Shown here: positions 1 through 14,481 of the stretch, in pieces
Layout: each line of letters begins with the position of its first letter
How positions within the stretch are numbered: position 1 is the stretch's first letter
NCBI GenBank assembly: GCA_036250195.1
Contig: JAVHZZ010000015.1
Span: forward strand, 868,001 to 932,000
Direction of reading: 5' to 3'
Length of the DNA: 64,000 nt
Source of the DNA: Mixophyes australis
Lineage: Eukaryota; Chordata; Amphibia; Anura; Limnodynastidae
The notes under the pieces: model-generated
The model's database searches: none
What the model saw: the letters and a program-made list of their open reading frames with translations, nothing else
What the model was told of the DNA's origin: nothing
Position numbers and translations under genes: made by a program

Positions 1-620
1 CGATTCATGATTCATGATTCAATTCATGATTCATGATTCATTATTTAATTCATGATTCATGATTCCATTCATGATTCATGATTCCATTCATGATTCATGA
101 TTCATGATTCAATTCATGATTCATGATTCATGATTCAATTCATGATTCATGATTCAATTCATGATTCATGATTCGATTCATAATTCATGATTCATGATTC
201 ATGATTCGATTCATGATTCATGATTCAATTCATGATTCATGATTCATGATTCAATTCATGATTCATGATTCATGATTCATGATTCAATTCATGATTCATT
301 ATTCATGATTCAATTCATGATTCAATTCATGATTCATGATTTGATTCATGATTCATGATTCAATTCATGTATCATGATTCATGATTCATGATTCAATTCA
401 TGATTCATGATTCATGATTCATGATTCATGATTCAATTCATGATTCATGATTCATGATTCAATTCATGATTCATGATTCATGATTCATGATTCATGATTC
501 AATTCATGATTCAATTCATGATTCATGATTTGATTCATGATTCATGATTCAATTCATGTATCATGATTCATGATTCATGATTCAATTCATGATTCATGAT
601 TCATGATTTAATTCATGATT
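1..620 (+). repeat. P-module tail (incomplete at window edge)
   Basis: This is the 3' end of a P module whose start lies outside the window. It holds the GATTCCATTC mark (near 62 and 80) and two GTATCATG marks at about 369 and 558. The repeated context of those two marks suggests an internal duplication of about 189 bp. The segment matches about 13,945-14,480 at an offset near 13,860 and ends where the first Q mark, GACTCAT at 624, begins. Confidence 0.7.
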
Positions 621-2270
621 CATGACTCATGATTCATTATTCAATTCATGATTCATGATTCAATTCATGATTCATGATTCGATTCATGATTCATGATTCA
701 TGATTCAAGATTCGATTCATGATTCATGATTCATGATTTAATTCATGATTCATGATTCGATTCATGATTCATGATTCAATTCATGATTTATGATTTATAA
801 TTCAATTTATGATTCGATTCATGATTCATGATTTAATTCATGATTCATGATTCATGATTCGATTCATGATTCATGATTCGATTCATGATTCATGATTCAT
901 GATTCATTATTCAATTCATGATGCATGATTCATAATTTGATTCATGATTCATGATTTATGATTGAATTCATGATTCATGATTCGATTCATGATTCATAAT
1001 TCATGATTCATGATTCATGATTAAATTCATGATTTATGATTCAATTTATGATTCAATTCATGATTCATGATTCAATTCATGATTCATGATTCATGATTTG
1101 ATTCATGATTCATGATTCAATTCATGATTCATGATTCATGATTCAATTCATGATTTATGATTGATGATTCAATTCATGATTCATGATTTTATTCATGATT
1201 CATGATTCATGATTCATGATTCATGATTTTATTCATGATTCATGATTCATGATTCATGATTCAATTCATGATTCATGATTTATGATTCAATTCATGATTC
1301 AATTGATGATTCATGATTCAATTCATGATTCATGATTCGATTCATGATTAATGATTTATGATTCGTTTAATGATTCATGATTCATTTCATGATTCGTGTT
1401 TCGATTCATAATTCATGATTCAATTCATGATTCATGATTCAATTCATGATTCATGTTTCGATTCATGATTCATGATTCGATTCATGATTCATGATTCAAT
1501 TCATGATTCATGATTCATAATTCATAAATCGATTCACGATTCATGATTCGATTCATGATTCATGATTTAATTCATGATTCATGATTCATGATTCATGATT
1601 CGATTCATGATTCATGATTCAATTCATGATTCATGATTCATAATTCATGATTCGATTCATGAGTCATGATTCGATTCATGATTAATGATTCATGATTTAA
1701 TTCATGATTCATGATTCATGATTCAATTCATGATTCATGATTCAATTCATGATTTATGATTTATGATTCAATTTATGATTCAATTCATGATTCATGATTC
1801 ATGATTAGATTCATGATTCATGATTCGATTCATGATTCATGATTCAATTCATGATTTATGATTTATGATTCAATTTATGATTCAATTCATGATTCATGAT
1901 TCATGATTCAATTCATGATTCATGATTCATGATTTAATTCATGATTCATGATTCATGATTCGATTCATGATTCATGATTATATTCATGATTTATGATACG
2001 ATTCATGATTCATGATTCATAATTCATGATTCGATTCATGATTTATGATTCATGATTTAATTCATGATTCATGATTCAATTCATGATTCATGATTAAATG
2101 ATTCAATTCATGATTCATGATTCGATTCATGATTCATGATTCATGATTCAATGCATTATTCATGATTCGATTTATGATTCATGATTCAATTCATGATTCA
2201 TTATTTATGATTCAATTTATGATTCAATTCATGATTCATGATTCATAATTCATGATTCGATTCATGATTC
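621..2270 (+). repeat. Q module, first copy
   Basis: The Q marks appear in the standard order: GACTCAT at 624, CAAGATTCG near 705, ATAATTCAATTTATG near 790, GATTTTATTC near 1,184 and 1,224, CAATTGATG near 1,300, GTGTTTCG near 1,396, TCACG at 1,534, GAGTCATG at 1,661, GATTATATTC near 1,976 and GATTAAATG at 2,092. The same marks recur at a constant offset of 13,858 bp (for example TCACG at 15,392), so this is one partner of the large duplication. A single GAATTC appears near 963, where ATTCA reads ATTGA. Confidence 0.75.
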
Positions 2271-3150
2271 ATGATTTAATTCTTGATTCATGATTCATGA
2301 TTCAATTCATGATTCATGATTCATGATCCATGATTCAATTCATGATTCATGATTCAATTCATGATTCATGATTCGATTCATGATTCATGATTCGATTCAT
2401 GATTCAATTCATGATTCATGATTTATGATTCAATTCATGATTCAATTCATGATTAATTTCATGATTCATGATTCGATTCATGATTCATGATTCGATTCAT
2501 GATTCATGATTCGATTCATGATTCATGATTCATAATTCATGATTCAATTCATGATTCATGATTCAATTCATGATTCATGATTCGATTCATGATTCATAAT
2601 TCATGATTTATGATTCATGATTCGATTCATGATTCATGATTCAATTCATGATTCATGATTCAATTCATGATTCATGATTCGATTCATGATTCATGATTAG
2701 ATTCATGATTTATAATTGAAATCATGATTCATGATTCAATATTTAATTCATGATTCATGATTCGATTCATGATTCATGATTCAATTCATGATTCATGATT
2801 CATTATTTAATTCATGATTCATGATTCGACTCATGATTCATGATTCATGATTCATGATTCATGATTCATGATTCAATTCATGATTCATGATTCAATTCAT
2901 GATTCATGATTCAATTCATGTATCATGATTCATGATTCATGATTCAATTCATGATTCATGATTCATGATTCATGATTTATGATTCAATTCATGATTCAAT
3001 TCATGATTCATGATTTGATTCATGATTCATGATTCAATTCATGTATCATGATTCATGATTCATGATTCAATTCATGATTCATGATTCATGATTTAATTCA
3101 TGATTCATGATTCATGATTCATTATTCAATTCATGATTCATGATTCAATT
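2271..3150 (+). repeat. Short P module embedded between Q segments
   Basis: The CTTG mark at 2,283, GATCC at 2,325, GATTAG at 2,695, CAATATTT near 2,737, CATTATTTAA at 2,801 and GTATCATG marks near 2,929 and 3,043 are P marks. The ATTCCTG and GAATTATG marks of a full P are missing. The GATTAG mark here is followed by ATTGAAATC instead of ATTCAAATC, a private change shared only with its partner at 16,534. A run of six 7-mers follows GACTCATG near 2,829. Confidence 0.65.
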
Positions 3151-4935
3151 CATGATTCAAGATTCGATTCATGAATCATGATTAATGATTCATGATTCAA
3201 TTCATAAATCATGATTCATGATTCATGATTCAATTCATGATTCATGATTCGATTTATGATTCATGATTCAATTCATGATTTATGATTTATGATTCAATTT
3301 ATGATTCAATTCATGATTCATGATTCATGATTAGATTCATGATTCATGATTCGATTCATGATTCATGATTCAATTCATGATTTATGATTTATGATTCAAT
3401 TTATGATTCAATTCATGATTCATGATTCATGATTCAATTCATGATTCATGATTCATGATTTAATTCATGATTCATGATTCATGATTCAATTCATGATTCA
3501 TGATTGGATTCATGATTCATGATTCAATTCATGATTCATGATTCAATTCATGATTCATGATTAAATGATTCAATTCATGATTCATGATTCGATTCATGAT
3601 TCATGATTCATGATTCAATGCATGATTCATGATTCGATTTATGATTCATGATTCAATTCATGATTCATGATTTATGATTCAATTTATGATTCAATTCATG
3701 ATGCATGATTCAATTCATGATTCGATTCATGATTCATGATTCATTATTCGATTCATGATTAGATTCATGATTCATGATTAATGATTTATGATTCGTTTCA
3801 TGATTCATGATTCATTTCATGATTCATGATTCAATTCATGATTCATGTTTCGATTCATGATTCATGATTCGATTCATGATTCATGTTTCGATTCATGATT
3901 CATGATTCGATTCATGATTCATGATTCAATTCATGATTCATGATTCATAATTCATGATTCGATTCATGATTCATGATTCGATTCATAATTCATGATTCAT
4001 GATTTAATTCATGATTCATGATTCATGATTCATGATTCATGATTCATGATTCAATTCATGATTCATGATTCATAATTCATGATTCGATTCATGATTCATG
4101 ATTCAATTCATAATTCATGATTCGATTCATGATTCATGATTCAATTCATGATTCATGTTTCGATTCATGATTCATGATTCGATTCATGATTCATGATTCA
4201 ATTCATGATTCATGATTCATAATTCATGATTCGATTCATGATTCATGATTCGATTCATAATTCATGATTCATGATTTAATTCATGATTCATGATTCATGA
4301 TTCATGATTCATGATTCATGATTCAATTCATGATTCATGATTCATAATTCATGATTCGATTCATGATTCATGATTCAATTCATAATTCATGATTCGATTC
4401 ATGATTCATGATTCAATTCATGATTTATGATTTATGATTCAATTTATGATTCAATTCATGATACATGATTCAATTCATGATTCATGATTCATAATTCGAT
4501 TCATGATTCATGATTCAATTCATGATTCATGATTCATGATTCAATTCATGATTCATGATTCGATTCATGATTCATGATTCAATTCATGATTCATGATTCA
4601 TGATTCAATTCATGATTCATGATTCATGATTCAATTCATGATTCATGATTCAAATTATGATTCATGATTCGATTCATGATTCATGATTCAATTCATGATT
4701 CATGATTCAAATTATGATTCATGATTCGATTCATGATTCATGATTCGATTCATGATTCATGATTCGATTCATGATTCATGATTCAATTCATGATTCATGA
4801 TTCATGATTCATGATTCAATTCATGATTCATGATTCAATTCATGATTCATGATGCGATTCATGATTCATGATTCGATTCATGATTCATGATTCAATTCAT
4901 GATTCATGATTTATGATTCAATTCATGATTCAATT
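3151..4935 (+). repeat. Q module with an internal 272-bp duplication
   Basis: CAAGATTCG, paired GATTTATGATTTATG blocks, GATTGG near 3,504, GATTAAATG at 3,559, CAATGCAT near 3,617, GTTTCG near 3,847, GATACATG near 4,450, CAAATTATG near 4,653 and 4,708 and GATGCG near 4,852 identify Q. It lacks the early Q marks (GATTTTATTC, TCACG) and so is a 3' half-module. It aligns with 17,190-18,767, apart from the extra 272-bp copy described separately. Confidence 0.65.
3883..4426 (+). repeat. 272-bp tandem duplication
   Basis: ATGTTTCG at 3,883 recurs at 4,155, and the following marks (CATAATTCATGATTCG, ATTCATAATTC, GATTTAATTC, a six-word 7-mer run) repeat in the same order 272 bp later. The paralogous region near 17.9-18.2 kb has the block once, so the duplication arose in this copy or was lost in the other. 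The second copy runs on into the GATTTATGATTTATG block. Confidence 0.75.
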
Positions 4936-7903
4936 CCTGATTCATTTCATGATTCATGATTCTATTCATGATTCATGATTCGATTCATGATTCATGATTC
5001 GATTCATGATTCATGATTCATAATTCATGATTCGATTCATGATTCATGATTCATGATTCAAGATTCAATTCATGATTCATGATTCAATTCATGATTCATG
5101 ATTCGATTCATGATTCATAATTCATGATTTATGAATCATGATTCGATTCATGATTCATGATTCATGATTCAATTCATGATTCATGATTCATGATTAGATT
5201 CATGATTTATAATTCAAATCATGATTCATGATTCGATTCATGATTCATGATTCAATTCATGATTCATGATTCATTATTTAATTCATGATTCATGATTCGA
5301 TTCATGATTCATGATTCAATTCATGATTCATGATTGATGATTCAATTCATGATTCATGATTCATGATTCATGATTCAATTCATGATTCATGATTCAATTC
5401 ATGATTCATGATTCAATTCATGATTCATGATTTATGATTCAATTCATGATTCAATTCATGATTCATGATTCGATTCATGAATTATGATTCAATTCATGAT
5501 TCATGATTCATAATTCATGATTCGATTCATGATTCTTGATTCGATTCATGATTCATGATTCATGATTTAATTCATGATTCATGATTCATGATTCATGATT
5601 CGATTCATGATTCATTATTCAATTCATGATTCATGATTTATGATTCAATTCATGATTCATGATTCGATTCATGAATTATGATTCAATTCATGATTCAATT
5701 CCTGATTCATTTCATGATTCATGATTCTATTCATGATTCATGATTCGATTCATGATTCATGATTCGATTCATGATTCATGATTCATAATTCATGATTCGA
5801 TTCATGATTCATGATTCATGATTCAAGATTCAATTCATGATTCATGATTCAATTCATGATTCATGATTCGATTCATGATTCATAATTCATGATTTATGAA
5901 TCATGATTCGATTCATGATTCATGATTCATGATTCAATTCATGATTCATGATTCGATTCATGATTCATGATTAGATTCATGATTTATAATTCAAATCATG
6001 ATTCATGATTCGATTCATGATTCATGATTCAATTCATGATTCATGATTCATTATTTAATTCATGATTCATGATTCGATTCATGATTCATGATTCAATTCA
6101 TGATTCATGATTGATGATTCAATTCATGATTCATGATTCATGATTCATGATTCAATTCATGATTCATGATTCAATTCATGATTCATGATTTATGATTCAA
6201 TTCATGATTCAATTCATGATTCATGATTCGATTCATGAATTATGATTCAATTCATGATTCATGATTCATAATTCATGATTCGATTCATGATTCTTGATTC
6301 GATTCATGATTCATGATTCATGATTTAATTCATGATTCATGATTCATGATTCATGATTCGATTCATGATTCATTATTCAATTCATGATTCATGATTCGAT
6401 TCATGATTCATGATTCGATTCATGATTCATGGTTTATGATTCAATTCATGATTCAATTCATGATTCATTTCATGATTCATGATTCGATTCATGATTCATG
6501 ATTCAATTCATGATTCATGATTTATGATTCAATTCATGATTCATGATTCGATTCATGAATTATGATTCAAATTATGATTCATGATTCATAATTCATGATT
6601 CGATTCATGATTCATGATTTAATTCTTGATTTATGATTCATGATTCAATTCATGATTCATGATTCATGATCCATAATTCAATTCATGATTCATGATTCAA
6701 TTCATGATTCATGATTCGATTCATGATTCATGATTCGATTCATGATTCATGATTCAATTCATGATTCATGATTTATGATTCAATTCATGATTCAATTCAT
6801 GATTCATTTTATGATTCATGATTCGATTCATGATTCATGATTCATGATTCGATTCATGATTCATGATTCGATTCATGATTCATGATTCATAATTCATGAT
6901 TCAATTCATGATTCATGATTCAATTCATGATTCATGATTCGATTCATGATTCATAATTCATGATTCAATTCATGATTCATGATTCAATTCATGATTCATG
7001 ATTCGATTCATGATTCATAATTCATGATTTATGATTCATGATTCGATTCATGATTCATGATTCAATTCATGATTCATGATTCGATTCATGATTCATGATT
7101 AGATTCATGATTTATAATTCAAATCATGATTCATGATTCAATATTTAATTCATGATTCATGATTCGATTCATGATTCATGATTCAATTCATGATTCATGA
7201 TTCATTATTTAATTCATGATTCATGATTCGATTCATGATTCATGATTCCATTCATGATTCATGATTCATGATTCAATTCATGATTCATGATTCATGATTC
7301 AATTCATGATTCATGATTCAATTCATGATTCATGATTCGATTCATGATTCATGATTCATGATTCATGATTCGATTCATGATTCATGATTCAATTCATGAT
7401 TCATGATTCATGATTCAATTCATGATTCATGATTCATGATTCATGATTCAATTCATGATTCATGATTCATTATTCATGATTCAATTCATGATTCAATTCA
7501 TGATTCATGATTTGATTCATGATTCATGATTCAATTCATGTATCATGATTCAATTCATGATTCATGATTCATGATTCATGATTCAATTCATGATTCATGA
7601 TTCAATTCATGATTCATGATTCATGATTCATGATTCATGATTCGATTCATGATTCATGATTCAATTCATGATTCATGATTCATGATTCAATTCATGATTC
7701 ATGATTCATGATTCATGATTCAATTCATGATTCATGATTCATTATTCATGATTCAATTCATGATTCAATTCATGATTCATGATTCAATTCATGATTCATG
7801 ATTCAATTCATGATTCATGATGCGATTCATGATTCATGATTCGATTCATGATTCATGATTCAATTCATGATTCATGATTTATGATTCAATTCATGATTCA
7901 ATT
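4936..7903 (+). repeat. P module, tandem copy 1 (2,968 bp)
   Basis: It opens at the CCTG mark (4,936), with a second CCTG at 5,701, only 765 bp on. Other P modules have 891 bp here; the 126-bp shortfall is a deletion around 5,630 that removes the CATTATTC-to-GGTTTATG segment. GATTAG marks lie at 5,192, 5,969 and 7,097. The copy matches 7,904-10,796 at an offset of 2,968 bp before the deletion and 3,094 bp after it, and matches 18,768-21,575 at 13,832 then 13,958 bp. Confidence 0.75.
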
Positions 7904-10796
7904 CCTGATTCATTTCATGATTCATGATTCTATTCATGATTCATGATTCGATTCATGATTCATGATTCGATTCATGATTCATGATTCATAATTCATGATT
8001 CGATTCATGATTCATGATTCATGATTCATGATTCATGATTCAAGATTCAATTCATGATTCATGATTCAATTCATGATTCATGATTCGATTCATGATTCAT
8101 AATTCATGATTTATGAATCATGATTCGATTCATGATTCATGATTCATGATTCAATTCATGATTCATGATTAGATTCATGATTTATAATTCAAATCATGAT
8201 TCATGATTCGATTCATGATTCATGATTCAATTCATGATTCATGATTCATTATTTAATTCATGATTCATGATTCGATTCATGATTCATGATTCAATTCATG
8301 ATTCATGATTGATGATTCAATTCATGATTCATGATTCATGATTCATGATTCAATTCATGATTCATGATTCAATTCATGATTCATGATTCAATTCATGATT
8401 CATGATTTATGATTCAAATCATGATTCAATTCATGATTCATGATTCGATTCATGAATTATGATTCAATTCATGATTCATGATTCATGATTCGATTCATGA
8501 TTCTTGATTCGATTCATGATTCATGATTCATGATTTAATTCATGATTCATGATTCATGATTCATGATTCGATTCATGATTCATTATTCAATTCATGATTC
8601 ATGATTCGATTCATGATTCATGATTCGATTCATGATTCATGGTTTATGATTCAATTCATGATTCAATTCATGATTCATTTCATGATTCATGATTCGATTC
8701 ATGATTCATGATTCAATTCATGATTCATGATTTATGATTCAATTCATGATTCATGATTCGATTCATGAATTATGATTCAATTCATGATTCAATTCCTGAT
8801 TCATTTCATGATTCATGATTCTATTCATGATTCATGATTCGATTCATGATTCATGATTCGATTCATGATTCATGATTCATAATTCATGATTCGATTCATG
8901 ATTCATGATTCATGATTCAAGATTCAATTCATGATTCATGATTCAATTCATGATTCATGATTCGATTCATGATTCATAATTCATGATTTATGAATCATGA
9001 TTCGATTCATGATTCATGATTCATGATTCAATTCATGATTCATGATTCGATTCATGATTCATGATTAGATTCATGATTTATAATTCAAATCATGATTCAT
9101 GATTCGATTCATGATTCATGATTCAATTCATGATTCATGATTCATTATTTAATTCATGATTCATGATTCGATTCATGATTCATGATTCAATTCATGATTC
9201 ATGATTGATGATTCAATTCATGATTCATGATTCATGATTCATGATTCAATTCATGATTCATGATTCAATTCATGATTCATGATTTATGATTCAATTCATG
9301 ATTCAATTCATGATTCATGATTCGATTCATGAATTATGATTCAATTCATGATTCATGATTCATAATTCATGATTCGATTCATGATTCTTGATTCGATTCA
9401 TGATTCATGATTCATGATTTAATTCATGATTCATGATTCATGATTCATGATTCGATTCATGATTCATTATTCAATTCATGATTCATGATTCGATTCATGA
9501 TTCATGATTCGATTCATGATTCATGGTTTATGATTCAATTCATGATTCAATTCATGATTCATTTCATGATTCATGATTCGATTCATGATTCATGATTCAA
9601 TTCATGATTCATGATTTATGATTCAATTCATGATTCATGATTCGATTCATGAATTATGATTCAAATTATGATTCATGATTCATAATTCATGATTCGATTC
9701 ATGATTCATGATTTAATTCTTGATTTATGATTCATGATTCAATTCATGATTCATGATTCATGATCCATAATTCAATTCATGATTCATGATTCAATTCATG
9801 ATTCATGATTCGATTCATGATTCATGATTCGATTCATGATTCATGATTCAATTCATGATTCATGATTTATGATTCAATTCATGATTCAATTCATGATTCA
9901 TTTTATGATTCATGATTCGATTCATGATTCATGATTCATGATTCGATTCATGATTCATGATTCGATTCATGATTCATGATTCATAATTCATGATTCAATT
10001 CATGATTCATGATTCAATTCATGATTCATGATTCGATTCATGATTCATAATTCATGATTCAATTCATGATTCATGATTCAATTCATGATTCATGATTCGA
10101 TTCATGATTCATAATTCATGATTTATGATTCATGATTCGATTCATGATTCATGATTCAATTCATGATTCATGATTCGATTCATGATTCATGATTAGATTC
10201 ATGATTTATAATTCAAATCATGATTCATGATTCAATATTTAATTCATGATTCATGATTCGATTCATGATTCATGATTCAATTCATGATTCATGATTCATT
10301 ATTTAATTCATGATTCATGATTCGATTCATGATTCATGATTCCATTCATGATTCATGATTCATGATTCAATTCATGATTCATGATTCATGATTCAATTCA
10401 TGATTCATGATTCAATTCATGATTCATGATTCGATTCATGATTCATGATTCATGATTCATGATTCGATTCATGATTCATGATTCAATTCATGATTCATGA
10501 TTCATGATTCAATTCATGATTCATGATTCATGATTCATGATTCAATTCATGATTCATGATTCATTATTCATGATTCAATTCATGATTCAATTCATGATTC
10601 ATGATTTGATTCATGATTCATGATTCAATTCATGTATCATGATTCAATTCATGATTCATGATTCATGATTCATGATTCAATTCATGATTCATGATTCAAT
10701 TCATGATTCATGATGCGATTCATGATTCATGATTCGATTCATGATTCATGATTCAATTCATGATTCATGATTTATGATTCAATTCATGATTCAATT
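7904..10796 (+). repeat. P module, tandem copy 2 (2,893 bp)
   Basis: CCTG marks at 7,904 and 8,795 are exactly 891 bp apart. GATTAG marks sit near 8,168, 9,066 and 10,191, followed by the CAATATTT, CATTATTTAA, GATTCCATTC and GTATCATG series. The copy matches 18,768-21,575 at a constant offset of 10,864 bp from the first CCTG to the last GATTAG. It contains the complete P landmark series and is a good reference copy. Confidence 0.8.
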
Positions 10797-12690
10797 CCTG
10801 ATTCATTTCATGATTCATGATTCTATTCATGATTCATGATTCGATTCATGATTCATGATTCGATTCATGATTCATGATTCATAATTCATGATTCGATTCA
10901 TGATTCATGATTCATGATTCAAGATTCAATTCATGATTCATGATTCAATTCATGATTCATGATTCGATTCATGATTCATAATTCATGATTTATGAATCAT
11001 GATTCGATTCATGATTCATGATTCATGATTCGATTCATGATTCATGATTAGATTCATAATTTATAATTCAAATCATGATTCATGATTCGATTCATGATTC
11101 ATGATTCAATTCATGATTCATGATTCATTATTTAATTCATGATTCATGATTCGATTCATGATTCATGATTCAATTCATGATTCATGATTCATGATTCAAT
11201 TCATGATTCATGATTCATGATTCATGATTCAATTCATGATTCATGATTCAATTCATGATTCATGATTTATGATTCAATTCATGATTCAATTCATGATTCA
11301 TGATTCGATTCATGAATTATGATTCAATTCATGATTCATGATTCATAATTCATGATTCGATTCATGATTCTTGATTCGATTCATGATTCATGATTCATGA
11401 TTTAATTCATGATTCATGATTCATGATTCATGATTCGATTCATGATTCATGATTCAATTCATGATTCATGATTCGATTCATGATTCATGATTTCGATTCA
11501 TGATTCATGGTTTATGATTCAATTCATGATTCAATTAATGATTCATTTCATGATTCATGATTCGATTCATGATTCATGATTCAATTCATGATTCATGATT
11601 TATGATTCAATTCATGATTCATGATTTAATTCTTGATTCATGATTCATGGTTCAATTCATGATTCATGATTCAATTCATGATTCATGATTCGATTCATGA
11701 TTCATGATTCGATTCATGATTCATGATTAAATTCATGATTCATGATTTATGATTCAATGTCATGATTCAATTCATGATTCATTTCATGATTCATGATTCG
11801 ATTCATGATTCATGATTCATGATTCGATTCATGATTCATGATTTGATTCATGATTCATGATTCATAATTCATGATTCAATTCATGATTCATGATTCAATT
11901 CATGATTCATGATTCGATTCATGATTCATAATTCATGATTTATTATTCATGATTCGATTCATGATTTCATGATTCAATTCATGATTCATGATTCGATCAC
12001 GATTCATGATTAGATTCATGATTATAATTCAAATCATGATTCATGATTCAATATTTAATTCATGATTCATGATTCGATTCATGATTCATGATTCAAATTC
12101 ATGATTCATGATTCATTATTTAATTCATGATTCATGATTCGATTCATGATTCATGATTCCATTCATGATTCATGATTCATGATTCAATTCATGATTCATG
12201 ATTCATGATTCAATTCATGATTCATGATTCAATTCATGATTCATGATTCGATTCATAATTCATGATTCATGATTCATGATTCGATTCATGATTCATGATT
12301 CAATTCATGATTCATGATTCATGATTCAATTCATGATTCATGATTCATGATTCATGATTCAATTCATGATTCAATTATTCATGATTCAATTCATGATTCA
12401 ATTCATGATTCATGATTTGATTCATGATTCATGATTCAATTCATGTATCATGATTCATGATTCATGATTCAATTCATGATTCATGATTCATGATTCATGA
12501 TTCATGATTCAATTCATGATTCATGATTCATGATTCAATTCATGATTCATGATTCATGATTCATGATTCATGATTCAATTCATGATTCAATTCATGATTC
12601 ATGATTTGATTCATGATTCATGATTCAATTCATGTATCATGATTCATGATTCATGATTCAATTCATGATTCATGATTCATGATTTAATTC
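10797..12690 (+). repeat. P module, tandem copy 3, shortened
   Basis: It starts at CCTG 10,797 and carries a private GATTAGATTCATAATTT spelling at 11,047 (others read CATGATTT). The second CCTG block is missing. From about 11,480 onward the words contain single-base insertions and deletions seen almost nowhere else in the window. The copy ends with GATTCCATTC near 12,155 and GTATCATG marks near 12,444 and 12,633. Confidence 0.65.
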
Positions 12691-13210
12691 ATGATTCATG
12701 ACTCATGATTCATTATTCAATTCATGATTCATGATCAATTCATGATTCATGATTCGATTCATGATTTCATGATTCATGATTCAAGATTCGATTCATGATT
12801 CATGATTCATGATTTAATTCATGATTCATGATTCGATTCATGATTCATGATTCAATTCATGATTTATGATTTATAATTCAATTTATGATTCGATTCATGA
12901 TTCATGATTTAATTCATGATTCATGATTCATGATTCGATTCATGATTCATGATTCGATTCATGATTCATGATTCATGATTCATTATTCAATTCATGATGC
13001 ATGATTCATAATTTGATTCATGATTCATGATTTATGATTGAATTCATGATTCATGATTCGATTCATGATTCATATTCATGATTCATGATTCATGATTAAA
13101 TTCATGATTTATGATTCAATTTATGATTCAATTCATGATTCATGATTCAATTCATGATTCATGATTTGATTCATGATTCATGATTCAATTCATGATTCAT
13201 GGATTCATGA
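11480..13210. other. Patch dense in single-base indels
   Basis: Word-breaking single-base changes appear near 11,491 (+T), 11,759 (+G), 11,966 (+T), 11,997 (-T), 12,022 (-T), 12,096 (+A), 12,375 (+A), 12,734 (-T), 12,766 (+T), 13,073 (-A) and 13,201 (+G). The aligned paralogue near 13,945-15,000 has the intact words at the equivalent places. Elsewhere such indels are rare (for example near 55,138 and 55,746). The sharp edges suit a poorly polished consensus patch; a decayed satellite segment is the alternative. Confidence 0.7.
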
Positions 13211-13404
13211 TTCAATTCATGATTTATGATTCATGATTCAATTCATGATTCATGATTTTATTCATGATTCATGATTCATGATTCATGATTCATGATTTTA
13301 TTCATGATTCATGATTCATGATTCATGATTCAATTCATGATTCATGATTTATGATTCAATTCATGATTCAATTGATGATTCATGATTCAATTCATGATTC
13401 ATGA
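12691..13404 (+). repeat. Truncated Q module, copy of 14,482-15,185
   Basis: GACTCAT at 12,700, ATAATTCAATTTATG near 12,870, the two GATTTTATTC marks near 13,256 and 13,296 and CAATTGATG near 13,370 match 14,482-15,185 at an offset of about 1,780-1,800 bp. Q stops abruptly near 13,405, where the sequence switches to P words (CAAGATTCAATTC), so the second half of Q is missing. Confidence 0.65.
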
Positions 13405-14481
13405 TTCATGATTCAAGATTCAATTCATGATTCATGATTCAATTCATGATTCATGATTCGATTCATGATTCATAATTCATGATTTATGAATCATGATTCG
13501 ATTCATGATTCATGATTCATGATTCGATTCATGATTCATGATTAGATTCATAATTTATAATTCAAATCATTATTCATGATTCGATTCATGATTCATGATT
13601 CAATTCATGATTCATGATTCATTATTTAATTCATGATTCATGATTCGATTCATGATTCATGATTCAATTCATGATTCATGATTCATGATTCAATTCATGA
13701 TTCATGATTCATGATTCATGATTCAATTCATGATTCATGATTCAATTCATGATTCATGATTTATGATTCAATTCATGATTCAATTCATGATTCATGATTC
13801 GATTCATGAATTATGATTCAATTCATGATTCATGATTCATAATTCATGATTCGATTCATGATTCTTGATTCGATTCATGATTCATGATTCATGATTTAAT
13901 TCATGATTCATGATTCATGATTCATGATTCGATTCATGATTCATGATTCCATTCATGATTCATGATTCATGATTCAATTCATGATTCATGATTCATGATT
14001 CAATTCATGATTCATGATTCAATTCATGATTCATGATTCGATTCATAATTCATGATTCATGATTCATGATTCGATTCATGATTCATGATTCAATTCATGA
14101 TTCATGATTCATGATTCAATTCATGATTCATGATTCATGATTCATGATTCAATTCATGATTCATTATTCATGATTCAATTCATGATTCAATTCATGATTC
14201 ATGATTTGATTCATGATTCATGATTCAATTCATGTATCATGATTCATGATTCATGATTCAATTCATGATTCATGATTCATGATTCATGATTCAATTCATG
14301 ATTCATGATTCATGATTCAATTCATGATTCATGATTCATGATTCATGATTCATGATTCAATTCATGATTCAATTCATGATTCATGATTTGATTCATGATT
14401 CATGATTCAATTCATGTATCATGATTCATGATTCATGATTCAATTCATGATTCATGATTCATGATTTAATTCATGATTCAT
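13405..14481 (+). repeat. Chimeric P segment
   Basis: The first part, 13,405-13,945, matches 10,911-11,451 at an offset of 2,494 bp, including the private GATTAGATTCATAATTT spelling at about 13,541. At about 13,945 it switches to the GATTCCATTC tail that otherwise follows 12,155 and 80. The segment thus joins a P 5' piece directly to a P tail and omits about 700 bp found between them at 11,451-12,155. GTATCATG marks follow near 14,234 and 14,415. Confidence 0.65.
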
